Shown piece after piece: positions 26,987 through 34,735 of a DNA stretch of 64,000 bases. Position 1 is the stretch's first letter, and each line of letters starts with the position of its first letter. Source of the DNA: Sphingomonas sp. CL5.1 (GTDB lineage Bacteria; Pseudomonadota; Alphaproteobacteria; Sphingomonadales; Sphingomonadaceae); contig NZ_CP050137.1 of NCBI RefSeq assembly GCF_013344685.1, positions 2,473,001 to 2,537,000 on the forward strand, in the 5' to 3' direction. The translations under genes and the position numbers were made by a program. The notes beneath the pieces were generated by a model. That model was not told the origin of the DNA and did not search any database. It saw only the letters and a list, made by a program, of their open reading frames with translations.

Positions 26987-28264
26987 ATGGCCACGAATAT
27001 TCTTGAATCCGACGAGTGGCGGAAAGCGGTCGACTATTCGATCACCGACGAGGATATCGAGCGCCAGCGCCAACTCCTGGGTTTCGATCAGGCGGCGTCC
27101 ACCCGTGAATATATCCAGACCGCGACCGAGGATAACATCCGCAATTTCGCGCATGGCTGCGGCGACGACAATCCATTGTTCTGCGATCCGGATTATGCGC
27201 GCGGCACGCGCTGGGGCGGGGTGATCGCGCCGGGAATGATGGTCGCGCAGATCAACGCGCCGATGAAGGGCGACCCTGTCCCCGATGAGATCAAGCGGCT
27301 GCGCAAGAGCCTGTTTAAGGGCGTCCACGTCTTTGTTTCCGGCTCGACCTGGGATTTCTATCGCCCGGTGCGCCCCGGCGACACGATCTACAGCTTCAAC
27401 GGCGACGAAAGCTGTGAGGTCAAGCAGAGCGAGTTCGCCGGGCGTTCGGTGATCAAGGTCCGGCGTGACGTTAAGGTCAACCAGCGTGGCGAGGTGGTCG
27501 CCGTCTATCGTATCCTGAGCGTGCTGACCGAGCGCAAGACCGCGGCGAAGAAGGGCAAATATGCTGCGATCGAGCCGCAGACCTACATCGACGATGACAT
27601 CGCCGCGATCGACGCGATCTATGCCGATGAGCAGGTGCTAGGCGCGGGCAAGCGCTGGTTCGAGGATGTCGAGCCGGGCGACGCGATCGGCAAGATGGCC
27701 AAGGGGCCGTTGACGGTCACCGACGTGATCTGCTTCCACGCGGGCGGCTACGGTTTCGTGCCCTATGCGCCGACGGTCGGGCGGCTGGCCTACAAGAACC
27801 GCAAGCGCATCCCGGCTTTCTATATCAAGAACGAGCACGGCATTCCTGACGTCGCGCAGCGACTACATTGGGACCCGAAGTGGGCGCAAGCGATCGGCAA
27901 TCCGATGGCCTATGATTACGGCGTGATGCGCGAGAATTATCTGTTCCATTTCCTGTCGGACTGGGCGGGCGACGACGGCATCGTCGTTCACGTCCATGAC
28001 GAGATCCGCAAATTCAATTATATGGGCGATACCCAGACGCTCACCGGGCAGGTGCTGGCGAAACGCGAGGAGGGCGGGCGCAATCTGGTCGATGTGGCGG
28101 TGAAGTTCGTCAACCAGCGCGGCGATGAAACCGTGCGTGGCACGGCGACGATCGCGTTGCCGTCGAAGGGCCAGCCGTTTCCGCTCTATCCCGAAGTGCC
28201 GCAGGAACTGGCGGAGAAAGCCGCGCGCATGATGGCGCGCCATTGGGAATTGTCGCGCAAATGA
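26987..28264 (+). CDS. Double-hotdog MaoC-like acyl-CoA dehydratase/hydratase
   Basis: A 425-residue protein with two MaoC/hotdog domains. The first (about 30-190) has CGDDNPLFCD, the hydratase-2 GDxNP motif with Phe in place of the usual His. The second (about 225-400) contains GPLTVTDVICFHAG. ATG 26987 follows AGGGAGAGG. Such fused proteins hydrate 2-enoyl-CoAs, including bulky steroid- or terpenoid-type chains. The stop overlaps the next crotonase start (ATGA). Replacement of the motif His suggests that the catalytic site may be elsewhere or altered. Confidence 0.82.
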   Translation: MATNILESDEWRKAVDYSITDEDIERQRQLLGFDQAASTREYIQTATEDNIRNFAHGCGDDNPLFCDPDYARGTRWGGVIAPGMMVAQINAPMKGDPVPDEIKRLRKSLFKGVHVFVSGSTWDFYRPVRPGDTIYSFNGDESCEVKQSEFAGRSVIKVRRDVKVNQRGEVVAVYRILSVLTERKTAAKKGKYAAIEPQTYIDDDIAAIDAIYADEQVLGAGKRWFEDVEPGDAIGKMAKGPLTVTDVICFHAGGYGFVPYAPTVGRLAYKNRKRIPAFYIKNEHGIPDVAQRLHWDPKWAQAIGNPMAYDYGVMRENYLFHFLSDWAGDDGIVVHVHDEIRKFNYMGDTQTLTGQVLAKREEGGRNLVDVAVKFVNQRGDETVRGTATIALPSKGQPFPLYPEVPQELAEKAARMMARHWELSRK

Positions 28265-29049
28265 GCGGCGAGCTGCTGATCGCGGACGATGCCGGCGTCC
28301 GCACCATCACGCTGAACCGGCCGGACCGGCTCAACGCGCTCAACGGCGCGCTGATGGCACCGCTCGCCGATGCCTGCGCGGATGCGGCGCGTGATGTGTC
28401 GGTGGGATGCGTGATCGTCACCGGGGCGGGGCGCGGCTTCTGTTCGGGCGGCGACCTGAAGGACGGCGGGGGCGACCGTGCCGTGGTGCCGCCCAACCGT
28501 GACAGCGGCGCGCGCACCGAACAGGGCTTCACCCGGTTGCGTGGGTTCATGGAAACCGCGCGCCTGCTCCATGAGATGTCCAAGCCGACGATCGCGATGG
28601 TCAACGGCCCGGTCGCGGGCGCGGGGATCGGCATCGCGGGCGCATGCGACCTGCGCTTCGCCGCCGAAAGTGCGACCTTCCTCACCGCGTTCGACCGGAT
28701 CGGCGCGGGCGGCGATTTCGGCTCGACATGGTTCTGGACCAAGATCCTCGGCACCGGAGTGGCGCGCGAATTGTTCCTCCTCGGCGAGAAGCTTTCGGCG
28801 CAGGAGGCGTTCGCCAAGGGGATCTATACCCGGCTGTTCGCGGACGGCGACCTCGCGGCGGAGACGATGAAGGCCGCACGTCGGCTCGCCGACGGGCCGC
28901 GCATGGGGTTCCGCTATATGAAGGCGAACCTGAACATGGCTGAGGATGCCGTGTTCGAGGCGGCGCTCGATCACGAGGCGCTCAACATGACGCTTTCCAC
29001 GCAGGCGACGGCGGCGATCTGGAAGGCCGCGCAGGGACAGAAATCGTGA
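28261..29049 (+). CDS. PaaG-like enoyl-CoA isomerase/hydratase
   Basis: A 262-residue crotonase-fold protein that resembles PaaG (1,2-epoxyphenylacetyl-CoA isomerase). NGPVAGAGIGIAGACD lacks the first hydratase Glu, and IGAGGDFGSTWFW places an Asp where PaaG has its single catalytic Asp (IPDCGGTW). Delta3-Delta2 enoyl-CoA isomerase or ring-epoxide isomerase chemistry is thus more likely than hydration. The start ATG overlaps the MaoC stop and the end overlaps the kinase start (GTGA). The PaaG comparison is by eye. Confidence 0.82.
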   Translation: MSGELLIADDAGVRTITLNRPDRLNALNGALMAPLADACADAARDVSVGCVIVTGAGRGFCSGGDLKDGGGDRAVVPPNRDSGARTEQGFTRLRGFMETARLLHEMSKPTIAMVNGPVAGAGIGIAGACDLRFAAESATFLTAFDRIGAGGDFGSTWFWTKILGTGVARELFLLGEKLSAQEAFAKGIYTRLFADGDLAAETMKAARRLADGPRMGFRYMKANLNMAEDAVFEAALDHEALNMTLSTQATAAIWKAAQGQKS

Positions 29050-30227
29050 TCGATGGCCCGGCGCTGCACGCTCATGCGCTGACCTCGCTGGAGGCGGCGG
29101 ACATGGCGCTGGCGCACGCCGATCTCGCGATTGACGGGCCGTATCTCGCCGAGCATGTGACCCGCGCTTTCGTCGACACGGCGATTGGCGGTCGTGTGCC
29201 CGGTGCGGCGCTCACCGACCTCGTGGTCGAGGACGCGCACGACGGCATGACGATGCGCCGAAAGTGGCGGCTGGAATGGAATGAGGCCGGCGCCGCCGCC
29301 GGGCTGCCCGGATCGATCTTCGTCAAGGCGACGCCGGACGGCCCGTATCTGCGCGAGACGCTCGCGATGCTCCACATGGCCGAGCATGAGGTGCGCTTCT
29401 ACGACGAGGTGCAACCCGAGGTGCCGACGATCGCGCCGCGCGGCTGGTTCGGGCGGAGCTATCCCGGCGGCCGCTTCTTGCTGGTGGTCGACGATCTGGA
29501 AGCCAGCGGGTGCCATCCGTTCTGGAGCAAGGATCATTGCCCGCCGGAACATGCGCGCGCGGTGGTGACGGCGCTCGCCACGCTCCATGCGCGTTTCTGG
29601 CAATCCGATCGGTTCGACGGCGACCTTTCATGGGTAAGGCCGCGCACGCGCAAGCTGGGCGCGGCATGGCATCGCCGCTCGTTCATCGATGCGCGAAGGG
29701 CGTTCCTGGCGAGCGATCACGCCGCGACGCTGCCGGCTTCCGTTCGCGAGACCCTGGAACTGTGGTCGGCCCACGATCAGGCGGTGTACGATTATTGGGA
29801 CAGGCTGCCTGCGACATTGCTGCACGGCGACAGCCACCTCGGCAACACCTACGCTAAACCCGATGGGAGCGCAGGGTTGTTCGACTGGCAGGTGATCTTT
29901 CGCGGGCCGGGGCTGCGCGATCTCGGCTATTTCATGCTCTCGGCGCTGTCTGATGACGAGCGCCGCGCGGAGGAGCGCGGATTATTTGATCATTATTGCG
30001 ACGAACTCGATCGGCGCGGCATCCACCTCGATCGCGCGAAGGGGTGGCGCGATCTGTCATTGCTGACGCTCGACAGCATGGACGCGGTGATGAAGACGAT
30101 CGTGCGAGGCGGCTATGGCCATGCGGCGAGCGGGCTCGAGCGCGGCCTGCAATCGCGCATCGGTGCGATGATTGACCGGGATGTCGCAGCGCTGCTGGCG
30201 ACCGTGATCGCCAGCGGCGAACTCTGA
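29046..30227 (+). CDS. APH-family phosphotransferase (ACAD10/LvaA-like kinase)
   Basis: A 393-residue aminoglycoside-phosphotransferase-fold kinase. LLHGDSHLGNTY near residue 260 is the catalytic loop (HGDxHxxN) and LFDWQ a dozen residues later holds the metal-binding Asp. GTG 29046 overlaps the crotonase stop. In CoA-acid catabolism such kinases (the ACAD10/11 kinase domain, LvaA of levulinate degradation) phosphorylate 4-hydroxyacyl-CoAs so that a dehydrogenase-type partner can remove the group. Its operon position with a hydratase and an isomerase, in a cluster rich in acyl-CoA dehydrogenases, supports such a role, but that is inference; antibiotic resistance is unlikely. Confidence 0.8.
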   Translation: MIDGPALHAHALTSLEAADMALAHADLAIDGPYLAEHVTRAFVDTAIGGRVPGAALTDLVVEDAHDGMTMRRKWRLEWNEAGAAAGLPGSIFVKATPDGPYLRETLAMLHMAEHEVRFYDEVQPEVPTIAPRGWFGRSYPGGRFLLVVDDLEASGCHPFWSKDHCPPEHARAVVTALATLHARFWQSDRFDGDLSWVRPRTRKLGAAWHRRSFIDARRAFLASDHAATLPASVRETLELWSAHDQAVYDYWDRLPATLLHGDSHLGNTYAKPDGSAGLFDWQVIFRGPGLRDLGYFMLSALSDDERRAEERGLFDHYCDELDRRGIHLDRAKGWRDLSLLTLDSMDAVMKTIVRGGYGHAASGLERGLQSRIGAMIDRDVAALLATVIASGEL

Positions 30228-31004
30228 TCAATTCCGCAGAATGAAACCTCCATCGACGTTGATCACCTGACCCGTGATCCACGATCCCGCGGGCGAGACG
30301 AGCAGGAGCAATGCGCCGACGAGTTCGTCCGGGTCGCCGCGCGGTCGCATCACCACGCGCGCCTCGGCCGCCTGAACATAGGGGCTTTCCGCCGGCGTCA
30401 GGGCGCGGCCGGCGTCGCTCATCGTCATGCCCGGCGCGATCGCATTGACCGCGATCCCGCTGCCGCCAAGCTCGGTGGCGAGCGTGGTGGTGAGGCCGAG
30501 CAGCGCCACCTTGCTGACGCCATAGCTGGTCTGCGCCGGGAAGGCCCCCGCAGATAGTTGGTTGACGATCCGGCCGCCGCCGCGCGCGACCATCGAGGGG
30601 ACGACAGCTTGCGCACAATTGAGCGCGCCGGTGAGGTTGACCGACAGCAGCCTTTCCCAGGCCTCGGGGCTGGTCTGGATCGTCGGGGTGCCGACCGCCT
30701 CGATCATCAAAGCGGCGTTATTGACGAGGATGTCGATCCCGCCGAACTTTTCCACCGCGGCTGCTGTCATCGCGTCCACCGATGCGCGGTCGGCGATGTC
30801 GACGCGGAGCGGCAGCGCCGCCGCGCCGATCTCGTCGGCGACGGCCTTCGCGCCATCGGGATTGAGGTCGGCGACTACCACATTGGCGCCCGCCGCAGCC
30901 AGCCCCTTGGCATAGGCCGCGCCGATCGAATTGCCACGTCCGCCCGCACCGGTGACGATCGCCACTTTTCCATCGAGGCGGAACTGATCGAGCGAAAAGG
31001 TCAT
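30228..31004 (-). CDS. SDR-family NAD(P)-dependent oxidoreductase
   Basis: A 258-residue classical short-chain dehydrogenase. The nucleotide site is TGAGGRGNSIG, then NNAA, and the catalytic SYGVSK gives the Tyr-x3-Lys pair. The ending VINVDGGFIL is typical. ATG 31004 overlaps the upstream small membrane protein stop, so it is the last gene of the P450 operon, all four of whose genes are joined by stop/start overlaps. It probably oxidises or reduces a hydroxyl or ketone generated by the P450 pathway. Its stop directly abuts the convergent kinase stop. Confidence 0.88.
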   Translation of the reverse strand: MTFSLDQFRLDGKVAIVTGAGGRGNSIGAAYAKGLAAAGANVVVADLNPDGAKAVADEIGAAALPLRVDIADRASVDAMTAAAVEKFGGIDILVNNAALMIEAVGTPTIQTSPEAWERLLSVNLTGALNCAQAVVPSMVARGGGRIVNQLSAGAFPAQTSYGVSKVALLGLTTTLATELGGSGIAVNAIAPGMTMSDAGRALTPAESPYVQAAEARVVMRPRGDPDELVGALLLLVSPAGSWITGQVINVDGGFILRN

Positions 31005-31375
31005 GGACGAACTCCTGTTGCGGGATGATGCTGGCCGAGCAGGATCGCGCGCGGATCGCCGCGTGTAGTCCAGACGAGCCAGGCGAGATACGCGAAGGTG
31101 AAAGCGCCGCCACACATAATGGCGAGCAGGGCGGTGATGAGCCCGGTCGCGACGTTGCGTGCGCGGTAGAGCATCCAGGCTGCGATCAGCAGCAGGTGCA
31201 GGCCGAAATCCACATTGAATTGCGCGCGCCACGGATGCGCCATGTCGCCGAAGAACACCGCCCCCGCCGCCGACGTGCCCATCGCTGCGATGGCGTGCCG
31301 GCTCACCCACAGCATGATCACCCATGCGGCGAGCAGCGGCGCGGCCAGCAGCACGCATCGCGCCTGCCGGCTCAT
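31001..31375 (-). CDS. Small membrane protein of unknown function
   Basis: A 124-residue protein with about three hydrophobic segments: residues 8-26 (LLAAPLLAAWVIMLWV), about 57-72 (LHLLLIAAWML) and about 78-102 (LITALLAIMCGG to YLAWLVW). A DMAHPW loop sits between the first two. No family was recognised. Both ends overlap neighbours (ALDH stop / SDR start), so it is certainly part of the P450 operon and not a chance frame. Possible roles include membrane anchoring of the P450 electron chain or transport of a volatile or hydrophobic intermediate; none is demonstrated. Confidence 0.7.
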   Translation of the reverse strand: MSRQARCVLLAAPLLAAWVIMLWVSRHAIAAMGTSAAGAVFFGDMAHPWRAQFNVDFGLHLLLIAAWMLYRARNVATGLITALLAIMCGGAFTFAYLAWLVWTTRGDPRAILLGQHHPATGVRP

Positions 31376-32823
31376 GCGATCGCGACCGTCTTGTAGCGGA
31401 GGAACTCATCGATCCCGGCGCGTCCGCCCTCCTTGCCGAAGCCGGAGATGCCGATCCCGCCGAACGGCGTGTGCGGATTGATCTGGACCGCGCCGTTCAC
31501 ATAGACGCCGCCCGCATTGAGTCGCTCCGCCAGCCGATGGACTCGCTTCAGATCGTCGGACTGGATATAGGCGGCGAGCCCGTATTCGCTGTTGTTGGCG
31601 ATCGCGACCGCTTCATCCTCGTCATGGAATTTCATCACCACCAGCGCGGGGCCGAAAATCTCAACCTGCGCGATCTCGCTGTCGGGATCGGCGTCGGCGA
31701 TGATCGTCGGCTCGATGAAATTCCCCCCGGCCAGCGCGCCGCCGCAGCGATTGCCGCCGAGCACGAAACGCCCGGAGCCAGTTGTGCGGACGCGATCGAA
31801 CATTCCCATCACGCGATCGGCGGCGGCGGCGTTGATGAGCGGGCCGACCATCACGCCTTCCTGAAGTGGATCGCCTACCGTGAACTGGCGCGCGATGGCC
31901 GCCAGCTTCTCCAGTACCACGTCATAGATGTCGGCATGGACCAGCAGCCGCGTGGGCAGGGCGCAGCCCTGTCCCGACAAGACGCCGATCGTCCAGAAGA
32001 TCGCGCGCTGGCAGGCGGCGTCGATATCGCAGTCGGGAAACAACAGGCTGGCCGACTTGCCGCCCAGTTCCATGACGCTCGGCTTGATGGTCTCCGCGCA
32101 AGCGGCCATGATCTTGCGCGCGGTGATCGGGCCGCCGGTGAAGCTGATCAGACCGACCTTCGGATGGCGGACCAGCGCTTCTCCCGCCTCGGCGGTGCCG
32201 GGCATGATCGACAGGACGCCATCGGGCACGCCCGCCTCGCGCGCCAGCCGCATGAAGAGATCGGGAGCGAACGGGGTGATTTCGGCCGGTTTGACGATCA
32301 CGCAATTGCCCGCCGCCAGCGCGGGCGCGACCTTCATCGCGAGGCTGATCACCGGGCCGTTCCAGGTGATGACGATCCCCACGATGCCGACCGGCTCCGG
32401 CGCGGTGTAGGCGAACTCGCCGCGCGTATCGAAGGTCGAGATCAGCTCGCCCGACAGTTTGTCGCACCAGCCGGCATAGTAGCGCACCCAGGCGATGGCC
32501 GTGTCGGTCATGCGTTCACCGGCCACCAGCGGCGTGCCGCCGTCGAGCGCGGCCATATGCGCGAATTCGGCGCGATGCCGCGTCATCAGGTCGGCGAGCC
32601 GGATCAGGATATCCCGCCGCTGCTCGGGCGGCGTGCGGCGCCAGTTCTCCCGCGCCGCTTCGGCAACGGCGACGGCGCGCTCGATTTCGGCCGCGCCCGC
32701 AAGCGGGATGGCCGCCTGCACCTTGCCCGATACCGGGTTGACGTGATCGTGCGTACCGCCCGACCCGATGGCAAGCGCCTCCGCGCCGATGTGCAGGGCG
32801 ACATTGGGAGTCTCGACGGTCAT
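31372..32823 (-). CDS. Aldehyde dehydrogenase (NAD-dependent)
   Basis: A 483-residue ALDH superfamily enzyme. ELGGKSASLLF carries the general-base Glu and GQGCALPTRL the catalytic Cys; ITWNGPVISLAMKVAPALAAGN is the cofactor-binding segment and FGGIGISGFGKEGG the normal C-terminal block. ATG 32823 overlaps the P450 stop (ATGA). Following a P450, it likely oxidises an aldehyde formed by methyl hydroxylation and alcohol oxidation to the acid that the CoA ligases then activate. The exact aldehyde is unknown. Confidence 0.92.
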   Translation of the reverse strand: MTVETPNVALHIGAEALAIGSGGTHDHVNPVSGKVQAAIPLAGAAEIERAVAVAEAARENWRRTPPEQRRDILIRLADLMTRHRAEFAHMAALDGGTPLVAGERMTDTAIAWVRYYAGWCDKLSGELISTFDTRGEFAYTAPEPVGIVGIVITWNGPVISLAMKVAPALAAGNCVIVKPAEITPFAPDLFMRLAREAGVPDGVLSIMPGTAEAGEALVRHPKVGLISFTGGPITARKIMAACAETIKPSVMELGGKSASLLFPDCDIDAACQRAIFWTIGVLSGQGCALPTRLLVHADIYDVVLEKLAAIARQFTVGDPLQEGVMVGPLINAAAADRVMGMFDRVRTTGSGRFVLGGNRCGGALAGGNFIEPTIIADADPDSEIAQVEIFGPALVVMKFHDEDEAVAIANNSEYGLAAYIQSDDLKRVHRLAERLNAGGVYVNGAVQINPHTPFGGIGISGFGKEGGRAGIDEFLRYKTVAIA

Positions 32824-34022
32824 TTGCTGTGGTCCCATATGAGGTGGAGCGCATCGAGCGCGTAAACCGATCCGCCGCGCGTGCGCGGCGGCGGGGCGTT
32901 TTCAGCGAGGCGGAAATGGCCGATCCGCGCGAACCACTGGCGGTAGAACACCGTCAGTTCCAGCCGCGCGAGATGCAGGCCGAGGCAGGTGTGGATGCCC
33001 GATCCGAACGCGGCGTGCTTGCAGGGTTTGCGATCGACATCCACTTCGGCCGGGCAAGCGTTCATCGCCGCATCCCAACCTACCATGGCGAGCGGAGCGA
33101 GGATCATGTCGCCCGCCTTGAGCGACGCGCCGAGCAACTCGGTCTCCTGCGCGACATAGCGCGGGATCGATACGAAGGCGTAGCGCCGCAGCAATTCCTC
33201 GACCGCGTCGGGGATACACGCTGGATCGTCGATCATCCGCTGGCGCAGGGTGGCGTCGCCAGCGAGATGGCGCATCCCGAACGACATGGCGTTCACCACC
33301 GTATCCAGCCCGGCGACGAACATCAGGAAGCCGATTGACCGCAATTCGTCGTCGGTGAGCGCGCGCCCTTCGAAATCGGTGGCGAGCAGGCGGCTCATCA
33401 AATCCTCGCGCGGCGCGGTGCGGCGCGCGTCGATGAGCGCGTTGATCTTGCCGTGGATCTGGAGCGCCAGCCCCATGCGCGCCTCAGCGCTCGCCTGGGC
33501 GTCGAAGAAGGCGAGGACCAGATCGCGGAACTCGTCGAATTCCTCCAGCGGAAAGCCGAACAGCTCCATGAACACGCTGATCGGCAGGTGGGAGCCGATC
33601 GACGCGACGAACTCGCAACCACCGTTGTCGCGCACACCCTCGATCAGCGTTTGGGTCCATTCGGTGATGCGCGGTTCGAGCGGTGCGATGGCAGCCTTTT
33701 CGAAATAGGGGCGGAGCAACTGGCGATAGGCCCGATGCTCGGGCGGATCGAGCGATTCGGGTATCATGTGCGGCTGGAAATCGTTCTTCGGGATCGAGAG
33801 GTAACGGCTGGAGAACTTCTCCGGGTGACGACAGACCTCGATGACGCCCTCGGCGGTAGTGACGACCCAATGGCCGCCGTTTTCGGGCGTCCAGAACACC
33901 GGTGGCGCGGTTTCCTTGAGCGCCCAATAGCGGGCGTGAACATCGTCGAGCAGGGCCGGCTCGGCATAGAAATCGAATGCCACAACGGGTGCGCGCGCAT
34001 CTGCCGGTTCTTCGCTAGGCAT
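32820..34022 (-). CDS. Cytochrome P450
   Basis: A 400-residue soluble bacterial P450. The haem ligand is Cys of AFGSGIHTCLG at about residue 345. The I-helix reads FVAGLDTVVNA (AGxDT) and the K-helix EELLRRY gives the ExxR motif. ATG 34022 lies behind GGAGAGGA. It is first in a four-gene operon (ALDH, membrane protein, SDR) whose promoter overlaps a perfect palindrome shared with the divergent TetR gene. Class I P450s need a 2Fe-2S ferredoxin; the only candidate here is at 12050, and no reductase is encoded. The likely reaction is methyl or methylene hydroxylation of the substrate. Confidence 0.93.
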   Translation of the reverse strand: MPSEEPADARAPVVAFDFYAEPALLDDVHARYWALKETAPPVFWTPENGGHWVVTTAEGVIEVCRHPEKFSSRYLSIPKNDFQPHMIPESLDPPEHRAYRQLLRPYFEKAAIAPLEPRITEWTQTLIEGVRDNGGCEFVASIGSHLPISVFMELFGFPLEEFDEFRDLVLAFFDAQASAEARMGLALQIHGKINALIDARRTAPREDLMSRLLATDFEGRALTDDELRSIGFLMFVAGLDTVVNAMSFGMRHLAGDATLRQRMIDDPACIPDAVEELLRRYAFVSIPRYVAQETELLGASLKAGDMILAPLAMVGWDAAMNACPAEVDVDRKPCKHAAFGSGIHTCLGLHLARLELTVFYRQWFARIGHFRLAENAPPPRTRGGSVYALDALHLIWDHSK

Positions 34023-34059
34023 GGTCGGGATATCCTCTCCGGTTTCCCCGGTCGGGATT

Positions 34060-34079
34060 AAGTAAACGGCTGTTTACTT
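34060..34079. promoter_or_regulatory. Perfect palindrome, TetR operator candidate
   Basis: AAGTAAACGGCTGTTTACTT has perfect 8-base arms (AAGTAAAC/GTTTACTT) around GGCT. It lies 38 bases from the P450 start and 32 bases from the TetR start, in the divergent promoter. TetR proteins commonly bind such palindromes between themselves and the operon they repress. It is different in sequence from the TACCTAGTTATA element. Confidence 0.75.
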
Positions 34080-34110
34080 GACTGTCAAGCGAGCGGTAGA
34101 AGGGCAATTG

Positions 34111-34662
34111 ATGGCGAAGCGGGATGCAGGGGCGACACGGGCGAGAATCCTTCGGGAGGCGATCACGGCGTTCTCGACGGTTGGCTATGCCGCCACTGGA
34201 GTGCGCCAGATATGCGAAGCGGCTGGCGTCAGTCAGGCGCTGGTGAACCGTTATTTCGGATCGAAGCTCGGCCTGTTCCGCGCGGCGATCGATGCGACGC
34301 TGGATGTCACGATCATCACCGCGCTGGGTCGCGAACATCTTGCCGAAAAGTTGGCGGCGGCGTTTGCCGCATCGCGGGCGGATGCGCCCAATCCGCTGCC
34401 GATGATGATGTTCGCCGCTGCCGACCCGGACGCACAAAGCGTCGCGCAAAGCGAACTTGAATCGCGCATCCTCGATCCGCTGGCGGCCTTTCTCGGCGGA
34501 GCGGATGCCAGGCAAAAGGCGAGCCGGCTCATCGCGATCGCCGCCGGCTTCTTCACTTATCGTATTCTCTATCCGCTCGCCGCGTTCAGCGCCGCGCCGG
34601 AAGACGGGCAGCGCCAGTGGCTTGCCGAGGCTTTCGCTACCGCGCTCGGCGATCAGCAATAA
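34111..34662 (+). CDS. TetR family transcriptional regulator
   Basis: A 183-residue regulator. The N-terminal helix-turn-helix spans about residues 10-55, with FSTVGYAATGVRQICEAAGV and NRYFGSKLGLF being the diagnostic TetR blocks. The C-terminal ligand domain (about 60-183) ends LAEAFATALGDQQ. ATG 34111 with AGAAGGG upstream is preferred over a TTG at 34078, which would lie inside the palindrome. It is divergent from the P450 operon and most likely represses it and itself, released by the P450 substrate or a CoA derivative. Confidence 0.9.
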   Translation: MAKRDAGATRARILREAITAFSTVGYAATGVRQICEAAGVSQALVNRYFGSKLGLFRAAIDATLDVTIITALGREHLAEKLAAAFAASRADAPNPLPMMMFAAADPDAQSVAQSELESRILDPLAAFLGGADARQKASRLIAIAAGFFTYRILYPLAAFSAAPEDGQRQWLAEAFATALGDQQ

Positions 34663-34683
34663 TCAGGCTTGCCGATCCTAGAT

Positions 34684-34701
34684 GACCTAGTTATACAAAT
34701 A
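34684..34701 (+). promoter_or_regulatory. ACCTAGTTATAC-type operator before TonB receptor
   Basis: GACCTAGTTATACAAATA lies 35 bases before the receptor ATG. Twelve consecutive bases match the element at 26951. A further half-site-like AACTAG follows at 34706-34711. The receptor is therefore probably in the same regulon as the MaoC and ligase units. Confidence 0.68.
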
Positions 34702-34735
34702 ACACAACTAGACGGTAACTTTTGGGGAGGGCCTG

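Noticed and set aside
29046..30227. Antibiotic (aminoglycoside) phosphotransferase
   Set aside because: Shares the fold and HGDxHxxN loop, but its coupling to CoA-acid genes points to catabolic kinases of the ACAD10/LvaA type.
31324..32865. A 513-codon plus-strand frame opposite the aldehyde dehydrogenase
   Set aside because: ALDH catalytic motifs are on the minus strand and the frame is Asp/His/Arg-rich shadow sequence.
34078..34110. TTG 34078 as TetR start
   Set aside because: It lies inside the palindromic operator and lacks a ribosome site; ATG 34111 has AGAAGGG and gives normal TetR length.
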